The notes under the pieces: model-generated | Told to the model about the DNA's origin: nothing | Databases searched by the model: none | The model's input: only the letters and a program-made list of their open reading frames with translations | Shown here: one piece after another, positions 7,767-14,944 of the stretch | Layout of the letters: each line of letters begins with the position of its first letter | How positions within the stretch are numbered: position 1 is the stretch's first letter | Origin: Agathobaculum desmolans ATCC 43058 | Lineage (GTDB): Bacteria > Bacillota > Clostridia > Oscillospirales > Butyricicoccaceae | Direction of reading: 5' to 3' | DNA length: 64,000 bases | Assembly: GCF_000701665.1 (NCBI RefSeq) | Contig: NZ_JNJN01000001.1 | Location: 1-64,000, forward strand | Made by a program: the position numbers and the translations under genes

Positions 7767-9818
7767 ATGAGTAAGAAACAAAATAAAAAGCTGCTGACCC
7801 CAGAGATCCTGAAACAGGCTCTCATCGGTTCGGTAAAAAAGCTGGACCCCCGATATATGATCAAGAATCCGGTCATGTTCGTCGTGGAAATCGGCTTCCT
7901 GATCACGCTGCTGTTGACGATTGTGCCGGGGCTGTTTGGTGAGGGCGATACCGGCCTGCGTACTTACAATTTGATCGTTTCCATCATTCTGCTGGTGACA
8001 GTGCTGTTTGCTAACTTTGCGGAGTCTGTGGCAGAGGGGCGGGGCAAGGCGCAGGCTGCCAGCCTGAAGAAAACCCAGAAGGACACTGAAGCCCATTTGC
8101 TGGACCAGGACGGTAACGAAACCATCGTTTCTTCCAGCGAGCTGAAAAAAGGCGATGTTGTTATGGTAGTGGCCGGTGAGGTGATTCCCGGCGACGGCGA
8201 GGTGATTGAAGGCATTGCGTCAGTGGATGAATCGGCTATCACCGGCGAATCCGCTCCCGTAGTTCGTGAGAGCGGCGGCGACTTCTGCTCCGTTACCGGC
8301 GGTACCACCGTGGTATCCGACTGGCTGAAAATCCGCATCACCTCTGATCCCGGCAACAGCTTTCTGGATCGGATGATCGCTCTGGTGGAAGGTGCCTCTC
8401 GGAAGAAAACGCCCAACGAAATTGCATTGAGCACTCTCCTCGTTTCCCTGACCATCATTTTCCTGATTGTGATTGTCACCCTGTATCCCATCGGTATGTA
8501 TTGTGGGGTTCAGCTGCCGCTGTCCACCCTGATTGCCCTGATGGTTTGTCTAATCCCCACCACCATCGGCGGTCTGCTCTCCGCCATTGGCATTGCTGGT
8601 ATGGACCGTGTGACCCGCTTCAATGTGATCGCCATGTCCGGTAAGGCGGTGGAAGCCTGCGGCGATGTGGACACCATGATTCTGGATAAGACCGGCACCA
8701 TTACCTTTGGCAACCGCCTGGCCGCTGATTTCTTCCCCGTGGAGGGGGCAAGCCGCAGCGATCTGATTCGTTGTGCGGCTCTGACCAGCCTTCATGATGA
8801 AACTCCTGAGGGTAAATCCACTCTGGAACTGGCACGCCGTCTGGGAGACAACAGTGAGGAAATCCCCGGTTCTTCCTTTATGGAATTTACAGCCCAGACC
8901 CGCATGAGCGGCGTGGATCTTCCCGATGGCACCAAGGTTCGCAAGGGGGCCTCGGATGCCATTGAGCAGTATGTTATGTCTCAGGGCGGAAAGGTTCCGG
9001 CTGATTTGCATGCCCATGTGGAAAAGGTTTCTTCCCTGGGCGGCACCCCTCTGGTTGTATGCCAAAATAAGCAGGTGCTTGGCGTTATTTATCTGAAAGA
9101 TACCGTAAAGCCCGGCATGGCAGAGCGTTTTGAGCGCCTGCGGGCCATTGGCATCAAGACCATCATGTGTACTGGCGACAACCCCCTGACTGCGGCCACC
9201 ATCGCCAAGGAGGCGGGTGTGGACGGATTTATTGCCGAGTGTAAGCCGGAGGACAAGATCAGCGTCATCAAAAAGGAGCAGGCGGAAGGAAAAATCGTTG
9301 CCATGACCGGCGACGGTACCAACGACGCTCCCGCCCTCGCTCAGGCGAATGTGGGACTTGCAATGAACTCTGGCACCACCGCGGCTAAGGAAGCCGCCAA
9401 CATGGTGGATTTGGACTCCGATCCCACCAAGATCCTGGAGGTGGTGGAGATCGGCAAGCAGCTGCTCATCACCCGAGGCTCTCTCACCACCTTCTCGATT
9501 GCAAACGATATCGCAAAGTATTTTGCCATCATTCCCGCTATGTTTATGGCGGCCATCCCGCAGCTGGGTGTTCTGAATATCATGCACCTGAGCACACAAA
9601 ACAGTGCCATCCTGTCTGCATTGATTTTTAATGCGATCATCATTCCCTGCCTGATTCCTCTGGCGATGAAAGGCGTCAAGTACCGCCCCATGTCTTCCGG
9701 GAAAATGTTGGCCCGAAATATGATGATCTACGGTCTGGGCGGTGTCATCACTCCCTTTATCGGAATTAAAATCATCGACATGATTATTGCTCCCATACTG
9801 ACAGCAATGGGCATCTGA
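7767..9818 (+). CDS. kdpB: KdpB, P-type ATPase subunit (683 aa)
   Basis: The ATP-hydrolysing subunit of the K+ pump. It has the actuator motif TGES (near residues 159-162), the phosphorylated Asp307 in DKTGT (same number as in E. coli), KGAS for nucleotide binding, and [11 protein letters not shown] in the P domain. Membrane segments flank these as in P1A ATPases. AAGGAGG precedes the ATG. Intact in every catalytic motif I can see. Confidence 0.97.
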   Translation: MSKKQNKKLLTPEILKQALIGSVKKLDPRYMIKNPVMFVVEIGFLITLLLTIVPGLFGEGDTGLRTYNLIVSIILLVTVLFANFAESVAEGRGKAQAASLKKTQKDTEAHLLDQDGNETIVSSSELKKGDVVMVVAGEVIPGDGEVIEGIASVDESAITGESAPVVRESGGDFCSVTGGTTVVSDWLKIRITSDPGNSFLDRMIALVEGASRKKTPNEIALSTLLVSLTIIFLIVIVTLYPIGMYCGVQLPLSTLIALMVCLIPTTIGGLLSAIGIAGMDRVTRFNVIAMSGKAVEACGDVDTMILDKTGTITFGNRLAADFFPVEGASRSDLIRCAALTSLHDETPEGKSTLELARRLGDNSEEIPGSSFMEFTAQTRMSGVDLPDGTKVRKGASDAIEQYVMSQGGKVPADLHAHVEKVSSLGGTPLVVCQNKQVLGVIYLKDTVKPGMAERFERLRAIGIKTIMCTGDNPLTAATIAKEAGVDGFIAECKPEDKISVIKKEQAEGKIVAMTGDGTNDAPALAQANVGLAMNSGTTAAKEAANMVDLDSDPTKILEVVEIGKQLLITRGSLTTFSIANDIAKYFAIIPAMFMAAIPQLGVLNIMHLSTQNSAILSALIFNAIIIPCLIPLAMKGVKYRPMSSGKMLARNMMIYGLGGVITPFIGIKIIDMIIAPILTAMGI

Positions 9819-9832
9819 GGAGGATCCTTACT

Positions 9833-10507
9833 ATGAATGAAACAACAAATAAGAACGCATTCTTTCACGGTCTGCGTCAATCTTTGGTGGTAACATTAGT
9901 ATTGTTGCTGCTCTGTGGTTTTGTATTTCCTGTATTGCTCAGCGGTATTTCCACGGTGATTTTCCCCAGCCAAGCCAATGGCAGCCTGGTCTATGCAGAT
10001 GGCCAGGCTGTGGGGGCAGAAAATATAGGGCAAGATTTCACTGAACCCTATTTCATGAAGGGACGTCCTTCGGCTTACAACTATAACACCTATTATGAAG
10101 ATGACCAGGGTAACCAATACTATAACGATGGCAGTGAGTTTGCCGGGCTCAGTTCCGGTTCCAACAACTATGCGCCCTCCAATCCTGCCCTGACGGAACG
10201 AGTTGAGGTCGACATTGAGGCATTCCTGGAGGCTAACCCGGATGTGAAGCGGGAGGATATTCCTGCTGATCTGATGACTGCTTCCGGCTCCGGACTGGAT
10301 CCGCACATTTCGCCTGAGTCTGCCCGCATTCAGATTCCTGCTCTGGCAGCAGCCTCCGGACTGAGTGAGGATAAGTTGGAACAGATTGTGGCGGATAACA
10401 CAGAGGGTAAGCTGTTCGGTATTTTCGGTGAAGAAACCGTCAATGTTCTCGGCGTGAACCTGGACATTGCCAAGGCGATGGGCCTTGTGGGGGATGCGTC
10501 CAAGTAA
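9833..10507 (+). CDS. kdpC: KdpC subunit (224 aa)
   Basis: One N-terminal transmembrane helix (about 17-40) and an external domain with FTEPYFMKGRPSAYNYN, SGSGLDPHISPESARIQIPA and LGVNLDIAKA, all KdpC hallmarks. It is longer than E. coli KdpC (190 aa) because of a Tyr/Asn/Gly-rich insert around residues 80-115. In the pump it associates with KdpA/KdpB. The ribosome site TGAGGAGG overlaps the kdpB stop. Confidence 0.95.
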   Translation: MNETTNKNAFFHGLRQSLVVTLVLLLLCGFVFPVLLSGISTVIFPSQANGSLVYADGQAVGAENIGQDFTEPYFMKGRPSAYNYNTYYEDDQGNQYYNDGSEFAGLSSGSNNYAPSNPALTERVEVDIEAFLEANPDVKREDIPADLMTASGSGLDPHISPESARIQIPALAAASGLSEDKLEQIVADNTEGKLFGIFGEETVNVLGVNLDIAKAMGLVGDASK

Positions 10508-10545
10508 GTGCCCTCCCCGCTGGTTTTCGATAACGGAGGCACACT

Positions 10546-11433
10546 ATGCAATTCCATTTTGACAAAACGCTAAAGCAGAAATTCAAAGCAATGACCCAGA
10601 TTGCAGATGAAACTCCGGCGTGGCTGACGATATGCCTGGCAAAGTCCTTAAAAGAATGGCTTGGTCAATCGTGCAGAGTATCCTATCAAGACGGAAAGAC
10701 GCAGCTTCAATTGGGCTATGAAGTCCTGTCCGTGCCGGTTTTGGAGTTTGCACAGACATTCGCCCCCCTGGTTTGCAAAGTCGATCCCATATGGCCCGTT
10801 CAGATTTTTGGAATGGCGGAGAACCGCGAATTGATTGAACTTTCATTTTCTGAAATGGGCGGCGAGTACATTGTGCAGCAACACAATATTTCCGGAATCT
10901 GGTGTGACAATTTTCAAGATATCTATTTATGTATCCAGTTTCCTGATCCTTTGTCGGCTGGTTGTATGTACCAGCTTTTATGCGCAGCCGTACATGATGA
11001 GTATGTGGTTGCTTTTGACTGGAGATTTGCTGATTTTCTGAACCAGCAGAAGCTGTTCATGGAAGATCGCACATTGTCCTACTGCTATGTTTCGTTGGAT
11101 ACTGACTCGGCACAAGAGAGCCCCGTTGACTGTTTGTCTGGATTGCAGCTGCAGCAAAAGGAAAGCTTATGGCATCTGTTTTTGGAAAAACATTTGGTCC
11201 CGCCTGAATTTGAATGGATCAGGGATGCATTGCTGCAAGACGGTGTCCCAAACTGGATCGAGTGGCATTTGGCACTTTACCACACTTTGGAACAATTGGG
11301 CATCCGATTTCTCTGCAATGGAAGTCAGTTTGAGCTTATGGACAGCGCGGGGAAACGCCTCTATTTCAGCGTGGATCACACCAATGCCGCAGAACATGTG
11401 CTGATGAAAATCCTTTTTCCACTGAATCAATAG
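10546..11433 (+). CDS. Unknown protein at the end of the kdp operon (295 aa)
   Basis: A soluble-looking, acidic protein with many aromatic residues. There is no signal peptide, membrane helix or motif I recognise. The start at 10546 follows CGGAGG. It lies 38 nt after kdpC and before a strong terminator (11455-11503), so it is the last gene of the kdp transcript. Co-transcription implies a role in Kdp function or its control, but nothing in the sequence shows which. It is a good candidate for a new accessory protein. Confidence 0.75.
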   Translation: MQFHFDKTLKQKFKAMTQIADETPAWLTICLAKSLKEWLGQSCRVSYQDGKTQLQLGYEVLSVPVLEFAQTFAPLVCKVDPIWPVQIFGMAENRELIELSFSEMGGEYIVQQHNISGIWCDNFQDIYLCIQFPDPLSAGCMYQLLCAAVHDEYVVAFDWRFADFLNQQKLFMEDRTLSYCYVSLDTDSAQESPVDCLSGLQLQQKESLWHLFLEKHLVPPEFEWIRDALLQDGVPNWIEWHLALYHTLEQLGIRFLCNGSQFELMDSAGKRLYFSVDHTNAAEHVLMKILFPLNQ

Positions 11434-11454
11434 TTCCACCCTCATATGCTATTC

Positions 11455-11503
11455 AAAAGGTCACCGGCCTGCCTGTGCATTTCAGGCGGGCCGGCGACCT
11501 TTT
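11455..11503 (+). terminator. kdp operon terminator
   Basis: 19-bp arms (11455-11473 and 11485-11503) with two imperfect positions, starting AAAAGG and ending CCTTTT. It lies 22 nt after the 295-aa gene. Confidence 0.8.
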
Positions 11504-11587
11504 ATCTGTTCTTAATTCCATATGTGCAATCTTTTCCCCGGTTTTAGTTTCTATGAGCTATCATAATGCCATAAGGAGGAGACAGAT

Positions 11588-11788
11588 ATGTTTGCGTTAA
11601 AGTTAAAAAAGCGTGTCTCTCGTTTTGAAAACCATGTTGACGCCGCCATGGAAAAGTTTCTTTTCCATCACAGGTTGTTGGGGTTTTTGATCATCTTCAT
11701 TGGAATGCCTCTTGTCACCCTGGCCGCTGTTTGTATTTGTACCACAATGATTACTTTGCCAATCGCCTTGCTGTTCGGCTGGATATGA
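11588..11788 (+). CDS. Small membrane protein (66 aa)
   Basis: A basic N-terminal half (KLKKRVSRF) is followed by a long hydrophobic stretch, about residues 30-65, long enough for a helical hairpin with both ends on the same side. The ATG at 11588 follows AAGGAGGAG. It is unrecognised. It sits 31 nt before the CBS-pair gene and the two may act together as a small membrane-linked sensor. Confidence 0.7.
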   Translation: MFALKLKKRVSRFENHVDAAMEKFLFHHRLLGFLIIFIGMPLVTLAAVCICTTMITLPIALLFGWI

Positions 11789-11819
11789 GACGGGTGTGCG
11801 TTTCAAGAAAGTGTGACAT

Positions 11820-12221
11820 ATGAATATTGCCAAAATTATGATTCCTAAGGTTTGCACCGTTGTTTTGCATGAGCGCAGCACGATCCGGCAGGGATTGGAA
11901 GTCTTGGCACGTTGCCATTATACGGCCATTCCCGTGCTGGACGCCGAGGAGCATTATGTCGGAAGTGTTACGGAAGGAGACTTCCTTCGACATATCATAA
12001 AAACCGGTATAACAGATATGAAGGAACAGGAGAAGTATTCTGTTAGAGACATTTTACGGCGCGACTTTTGCCCGGCGCTTTCTATTGAGGCGGAGTATGA
12101 TGTCGTGGTAGATGCCTCGCTTCGACAAAATTTTGTCCCGGTTGTTGATAGCAGAAACGCACTTTGTGGAATTGTCACTCGCCGTAGTCTGATTGCAGAG
12201 ATTGCGGCTTCTAAAAAGTAG
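11820..12221 (+). CDS. CBS-domain pair protein (133 aa)
   Basis: Two CBS repeats fill the protein: residues about 5-60 (MIPKVCTVVLHERSTIRQG ... HYTAIPVLDAEEHYVGSVTEGDFL) and about 75-130 (FVPVVDSRNALCGIVTRRSLI). Stand-alone CBS pairs bind adenine nucleotides, in some Gram-positives cyclic di-AMP, a known regulator of K+ uptake. Placement between kdp and ktr genes fits a nucleotide-sensing role, though the ligand cannot be read from the sequence. The ribosome site is weak. Confidence 0.85.
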   Translation: MNIAKIMIPKVCTVVLHERSTIRQGLEVLARCHYTAIPVLDAEEHYVGSVTEGDFLRHIIKTGITDMKEQEKYSVRDILRRDFCPALSIEAEYDVVVDASLRQNFVPVVDSRNALCGIVTRRSLIAEIAASKK

Positions 12222-12247
12222 TTGCAAATAAGAGGAGTGACTTGTGC

Positions 12248-12307
12248 CTTAATACCGTCTTAATATGCGCCCTAATACATTAACACCTCCTTTAGACCAG
12301 ATATGGA
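12248..12307 (+). promoter_or_regulatory. ktrB promoter with 11-bp repeats (putative KdpE operator)
   Basis: CTTAATA at 12248 and an identical CTTAATA at 12259 (11-bp spacing) are followed by CCTAATA at 12271 (12 bp). TTAACA (12280-12285), 16 nt and TATGGA (12302-12307) could be the core promoter. The same TTAAT-type boxes precede kdpD and kdpF, suggesting one regulon. Confidence 0.6.
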
Positions 12308-12356
12308 TAATGGGGGTATAAAGAAATAATAAAGGCGTATTAAGAGGTGGAGGCTT

Positions 12357-13691
12357 ATGTGGCAGCTTTTGCATAAGAACAATAAGTCCCCTTTCCGGGT
12401 TATCATATTGGGATTTTTTCTGGTCATTTTAATGGGAAGTTTCCTTCTTATGCTTCCAGTATCAACACAAGAGGGAACCAGTACCTCATTTTTGGATGCT
12501 CTGTTTACTTCCACATCCGCTGTCTGTGTAACAGGATTGGTGATACATGATACAGCTACTTGCTGGTCGAATTTTGGACAATTTATCATTATTTTGCTGA
12601 TACAAATAGGCGGACTTGGTGTCGTGACGGTGGCAGGTGCCTTTGCCATTCTCTCGGGGCGAAAAATCGGACTCATGCAGCGAAGTACCATGCAGGAAGC
12701 AATTGCAGCCCCCAATGTGGGAGGCATTGTTCGTCTGACCCAGTTTATTCTAAAGACAGCCCTGATAGTCGAATTATTAGGAGCCGCGCTTCTTTTTCCT
12801 GTGTTTTACCAAGAGTTTGGACTTATTAAGGGTGCTTGGTATGCTTTATTCCACTCCATATCCGCTTTTTGTAATGCAGGGTTTGATCTGATGGGAATGA
12901 AAGCTCCTTTTTCCTCCTTGACGGATTATGCAAGGAACCCGATAGTTTCCCTTGTGATTGCGCTTTTGATCGTGGTGGGAGGAATTGGCTTTCTGACCTG
13001 GGAGGATATTCGCACCAATCGGCTGAATCTCCGCAAATACCGGATGCAGAGCAAAGTGATTCTGACCGTGACCGGCATCTTGATCCTGCTTCCGACAATC
13101 TATTTTTTCTTTTTTGAGTTTGAGGATGCGCCTATCGGAGAGCGATTTCTTTTATCGATTTTTCAGGCCGTCACGCCCAGGACCGCCGGCTTCAACACTG
13201 CGGATCTCACGGCCATGAGCGAAACCGGGCAGTCGATGATTACGATTCTAATGCTGATCGGCGGCTCTCCGGGATCTACCGCTGGAGGTATGAAAACCAC
13301 CACTTTGGCAGTCTTATTGGCGAGTGCTTTTGCAGTTTTTCGTCGTAGAGAGAATCCGCACTTTTTCAATCGGCGCGTGCCAAATGAAACAGTGACTCAG
13401 GCGGCCACGATTATGATGATGTACCTGATTCTGTTTTTAACTGGCGGGCTGATCATCAGCAGGTTAGAGAATCTGCCTGTCCTTACCTGCCTTTTTGAGA
13501 CAGCCTCTGCCATAGGAACGGTAGGTCTTTCGTTGGGGATTACTCCGCAGTTGGGGTGGATATCACATCTCATTCTAATTGTGCTGATGTTTTTTGGTCG
13601 GGTTGGCGGACTTACATTAATATTTGCAGCCCTCTCCAACATACAGGGCAACAGTGCTCGACTCCCTCAGGAACGAATTACAGTAGGGTAA
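12357..13691 (+). CDS. ktrB: TrkH/KtrB-type potassium channel subunit (444 aa)
   Basis: An integral membrane K+ (or Na+-coupled K+) transporter of the Trk/Ktr/HKT family. Its four pore loops are visible in order: TSTSAVCVTGL, SISAFCNAGFDLMG, TPRTAGFNT and ASAIGTVGLSLG. The length is typical of KtrB. It starts at 12357 after AGAGGTGGAGG. The gating partner ktrA follows after 21 nt. A second, host-encoded pair lies at 54639-56723. Confidence 0.93.
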   Translation: MWQLLHKNNKSPFRVIILGFFLVILMGSFLLMLPVSTQEGTSTSFLDALFTSTSAVCVTGLVIHDTATCWSNFGQFIIILLIQIGGLGVVTVAGAFAILSGRKIGLMQRSTMQEAIAAPNVGGIVRLTQFILKTALIVELLGAALLFPVFYQEFGLIKGAWYALFHSISAFCNAGFDLMGMKAPFSSLTDYARNPIVSLVIALLIVVGGIGFLTWEDIRTNRLNLRKYRMQSKVILTVTGILILLPTIYFFFFEFEDAPIGERFLLSIFQAVTPRTAGFNTADLTAMSETGQSMITILMLIGGSPGSTAGGMKTTTLAVLLASAFAVFRRRENPHFFNRRVPNETVTQAATIMMMYLILFLTGGLIISRLENLPVLTCLFETASAIGTVGLSLGITPQLGWISHLILIVLMFFGRVGGLTLIFAALSNIQGNSARLPQERITVG

Positions 13692-13712
13692 AGAAATAAA
13701 TATGGAGGACTT

Positions 13713-14363
13713 ATGAAAACCATTTTGTTGATTGGCTTAGGCCGTTTTGGCCGCCATATTGCGATGAAGCTAAACGAACTGAATCATCAGGTTATGGCGA
13801 TAGACAAAGATGAGGAACGAGTCAATGCAGTTCTTCCCTTTGTGACCAATGCCCAGATTGGGGATAGCACCAGTGAAGAATTCCTTTCTGCTATTGGTGT
13901 GCGAAATTTTGATGTTTGTATTGTTGCGATTGGAGATAATTTTCAAAGTTCCTTAGAAACTGCATCCTTATTAAAGGAATTAGGGGCAAAAAAAGTGGTG
14001 GCAAGAGCTGCGCGGGATGTACAGGCAAAGTTTTTGCTCCGCAATGGTGCCGACGAAGTTGTATATCCGGAAAAGCAGATGGCAATTTGGAGTGCGATCC
14101 GTTATAGTTCCGATCACATTTACGACTATATTGCTCTGGGTGATGACCACGCAATCTTTGAAATTGAAGTCCCTAATAACTGGGTTGGAAAGACGATCGG
14201 ACAATTGGACGTGCGGAAACGCTACCATGTCAACATCCTGGCAATTAAGCAAAGCGGAAAATTCGCTATGACGGTCATTACCCCGGATATATGTTTGCCG
14301 GAAAACAGCACGATCCTGGTTTTGGGAACACAGCGTGATATCCAGAAGTGCTTCCATATATGA
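13713..14363 (+). CDS. ktrA: KtrA/TrkA-type K+ channel regulatory subunit (216 aa)
   Basis: A cytoplasmic RCK protein that gates KtrB. The N-terminal Rossmann domain carries GLGRFG (about 8-13) and an acidic residue ending the second strand (MAIDKDEE). The C-terminal RCK-C domain (about 135-216) is where cyclic di-AMP binds in several relatives. The length matches KtrA. The ATG follows GGAGG. Confidence 0.92.
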   Translation: MKTILLIGLGRFGRHIAMKLNELNHQVMAIDKDEERVNAVLPFVTNAQIGDSTSEEFLSAIGVRNFDVCIVAIGDNFQSSLETASLLKELGAKKVVARAARDVQAKFLLRNGADEVVYPEKQMAIWSAIRYSSDHIYDYIALGDDHAIFEIEVPNNWVGKTIGQLDVRKRYHVNILAIKQSGKFAMTVITPDICLPENSTILVLGTQRDIQKCFHI

Positions 14364-14400
14364 GTATAGTACCCTTACGACCCAAGAAGGAGGGATAGAA

Positions 14401-14904
14401 ATGGGAATGGAAGACATCGTTTTACTGGGTGGTTTTGCGGCAATTGCAATATTTGGGTATTACATTATGGTAAAATTGGATAATTTCTTAGATAAGGTCC
14501 GGCGGGAGAACGAAGAACAGGCGCAAACAACCTGTTTCAATATTGCGACCTCATGCGTTAACATCATACCGGCTGTTTCAAATATTCTGAAAGATATCAA
14601 TCATTTGTATCCTGATGTACATTGCAATCTATCTGTTGGCAGTGAACAGGAAGTTATGAAGTCCTTTGATTGCGGAGATGCCGATGTAGTAATTATATCC
14701 GCCGATTCCGATGTAGAAAGTGCAAGACTGGCACGGTGGAAATGCATTACTCTAAATCCGCAATCCTTTTCCATAGACAATGGAATTGTTGATGTGAAAA
14801 CTATTGAGAAAAATCCTCAGCATCAAAAAGTTCTGTGGAAAGGCAGCGATAACCAATCTTTGGTGCTGCATTTTATTCACCAACTCTGCGGCCAGAGGGC
14901 GTAA
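14401..14904 (+). CDS. Membrane-anchored binding-protein-like domain (167 aa)
   Basis: MGMEDIVLLGGF starts a single N-terminal transmembrane helix (about 5-24), then a charged linker and a compact domain. The later part (INHLYPDVHCNLSVGSEQEV ... GDADVVIISADS) looks like the first lobe of a LysR-type or periplasmic solute-binding fold. I do not recognise a named family. AAGGAGGG precedes the ATG at 14401. Lying between ktrA and the second kdpD, it may be an external or internal sensor that feeds the kinase; that role is inferred only from position. Confidence 0.65.
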   Translation: MGMEDIVLLGGFAAIAIFGYYIMVKLDNFLDKVRRENEEQAQTTCFNIATSCVNIIPAVSNILKDINHLYPDVHCNLSVGSEQEVMKSFDCGDADVVIISADSDVESARLARWKCITLNPQSFSIDNGIVDVKTIEKNPQHQKVLWKGSDNQSLVLHFIHQLCGQRA

Positions 14905-14944
14905 ATTTATGCTATAATACATTTGCTTGGAAGGGGGGTTCATA

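Noticed and set aside
12222-12356. Cyclic di-AMP (ydaO-type) riboswitch before the element ktrB, and likewise before the host ktrB at 56724-56923
   Set aside because: Neither leader shows the conserved paired cores of that riboswitch; the element copy has direct repeats suited to a protein regulator instead.
14927-14944. Earlier TTG start for the second KdpD
   Set aside because: The G-rich ribosome site lies between this TTG and the ATG at 14945, so the ATG is the true start.
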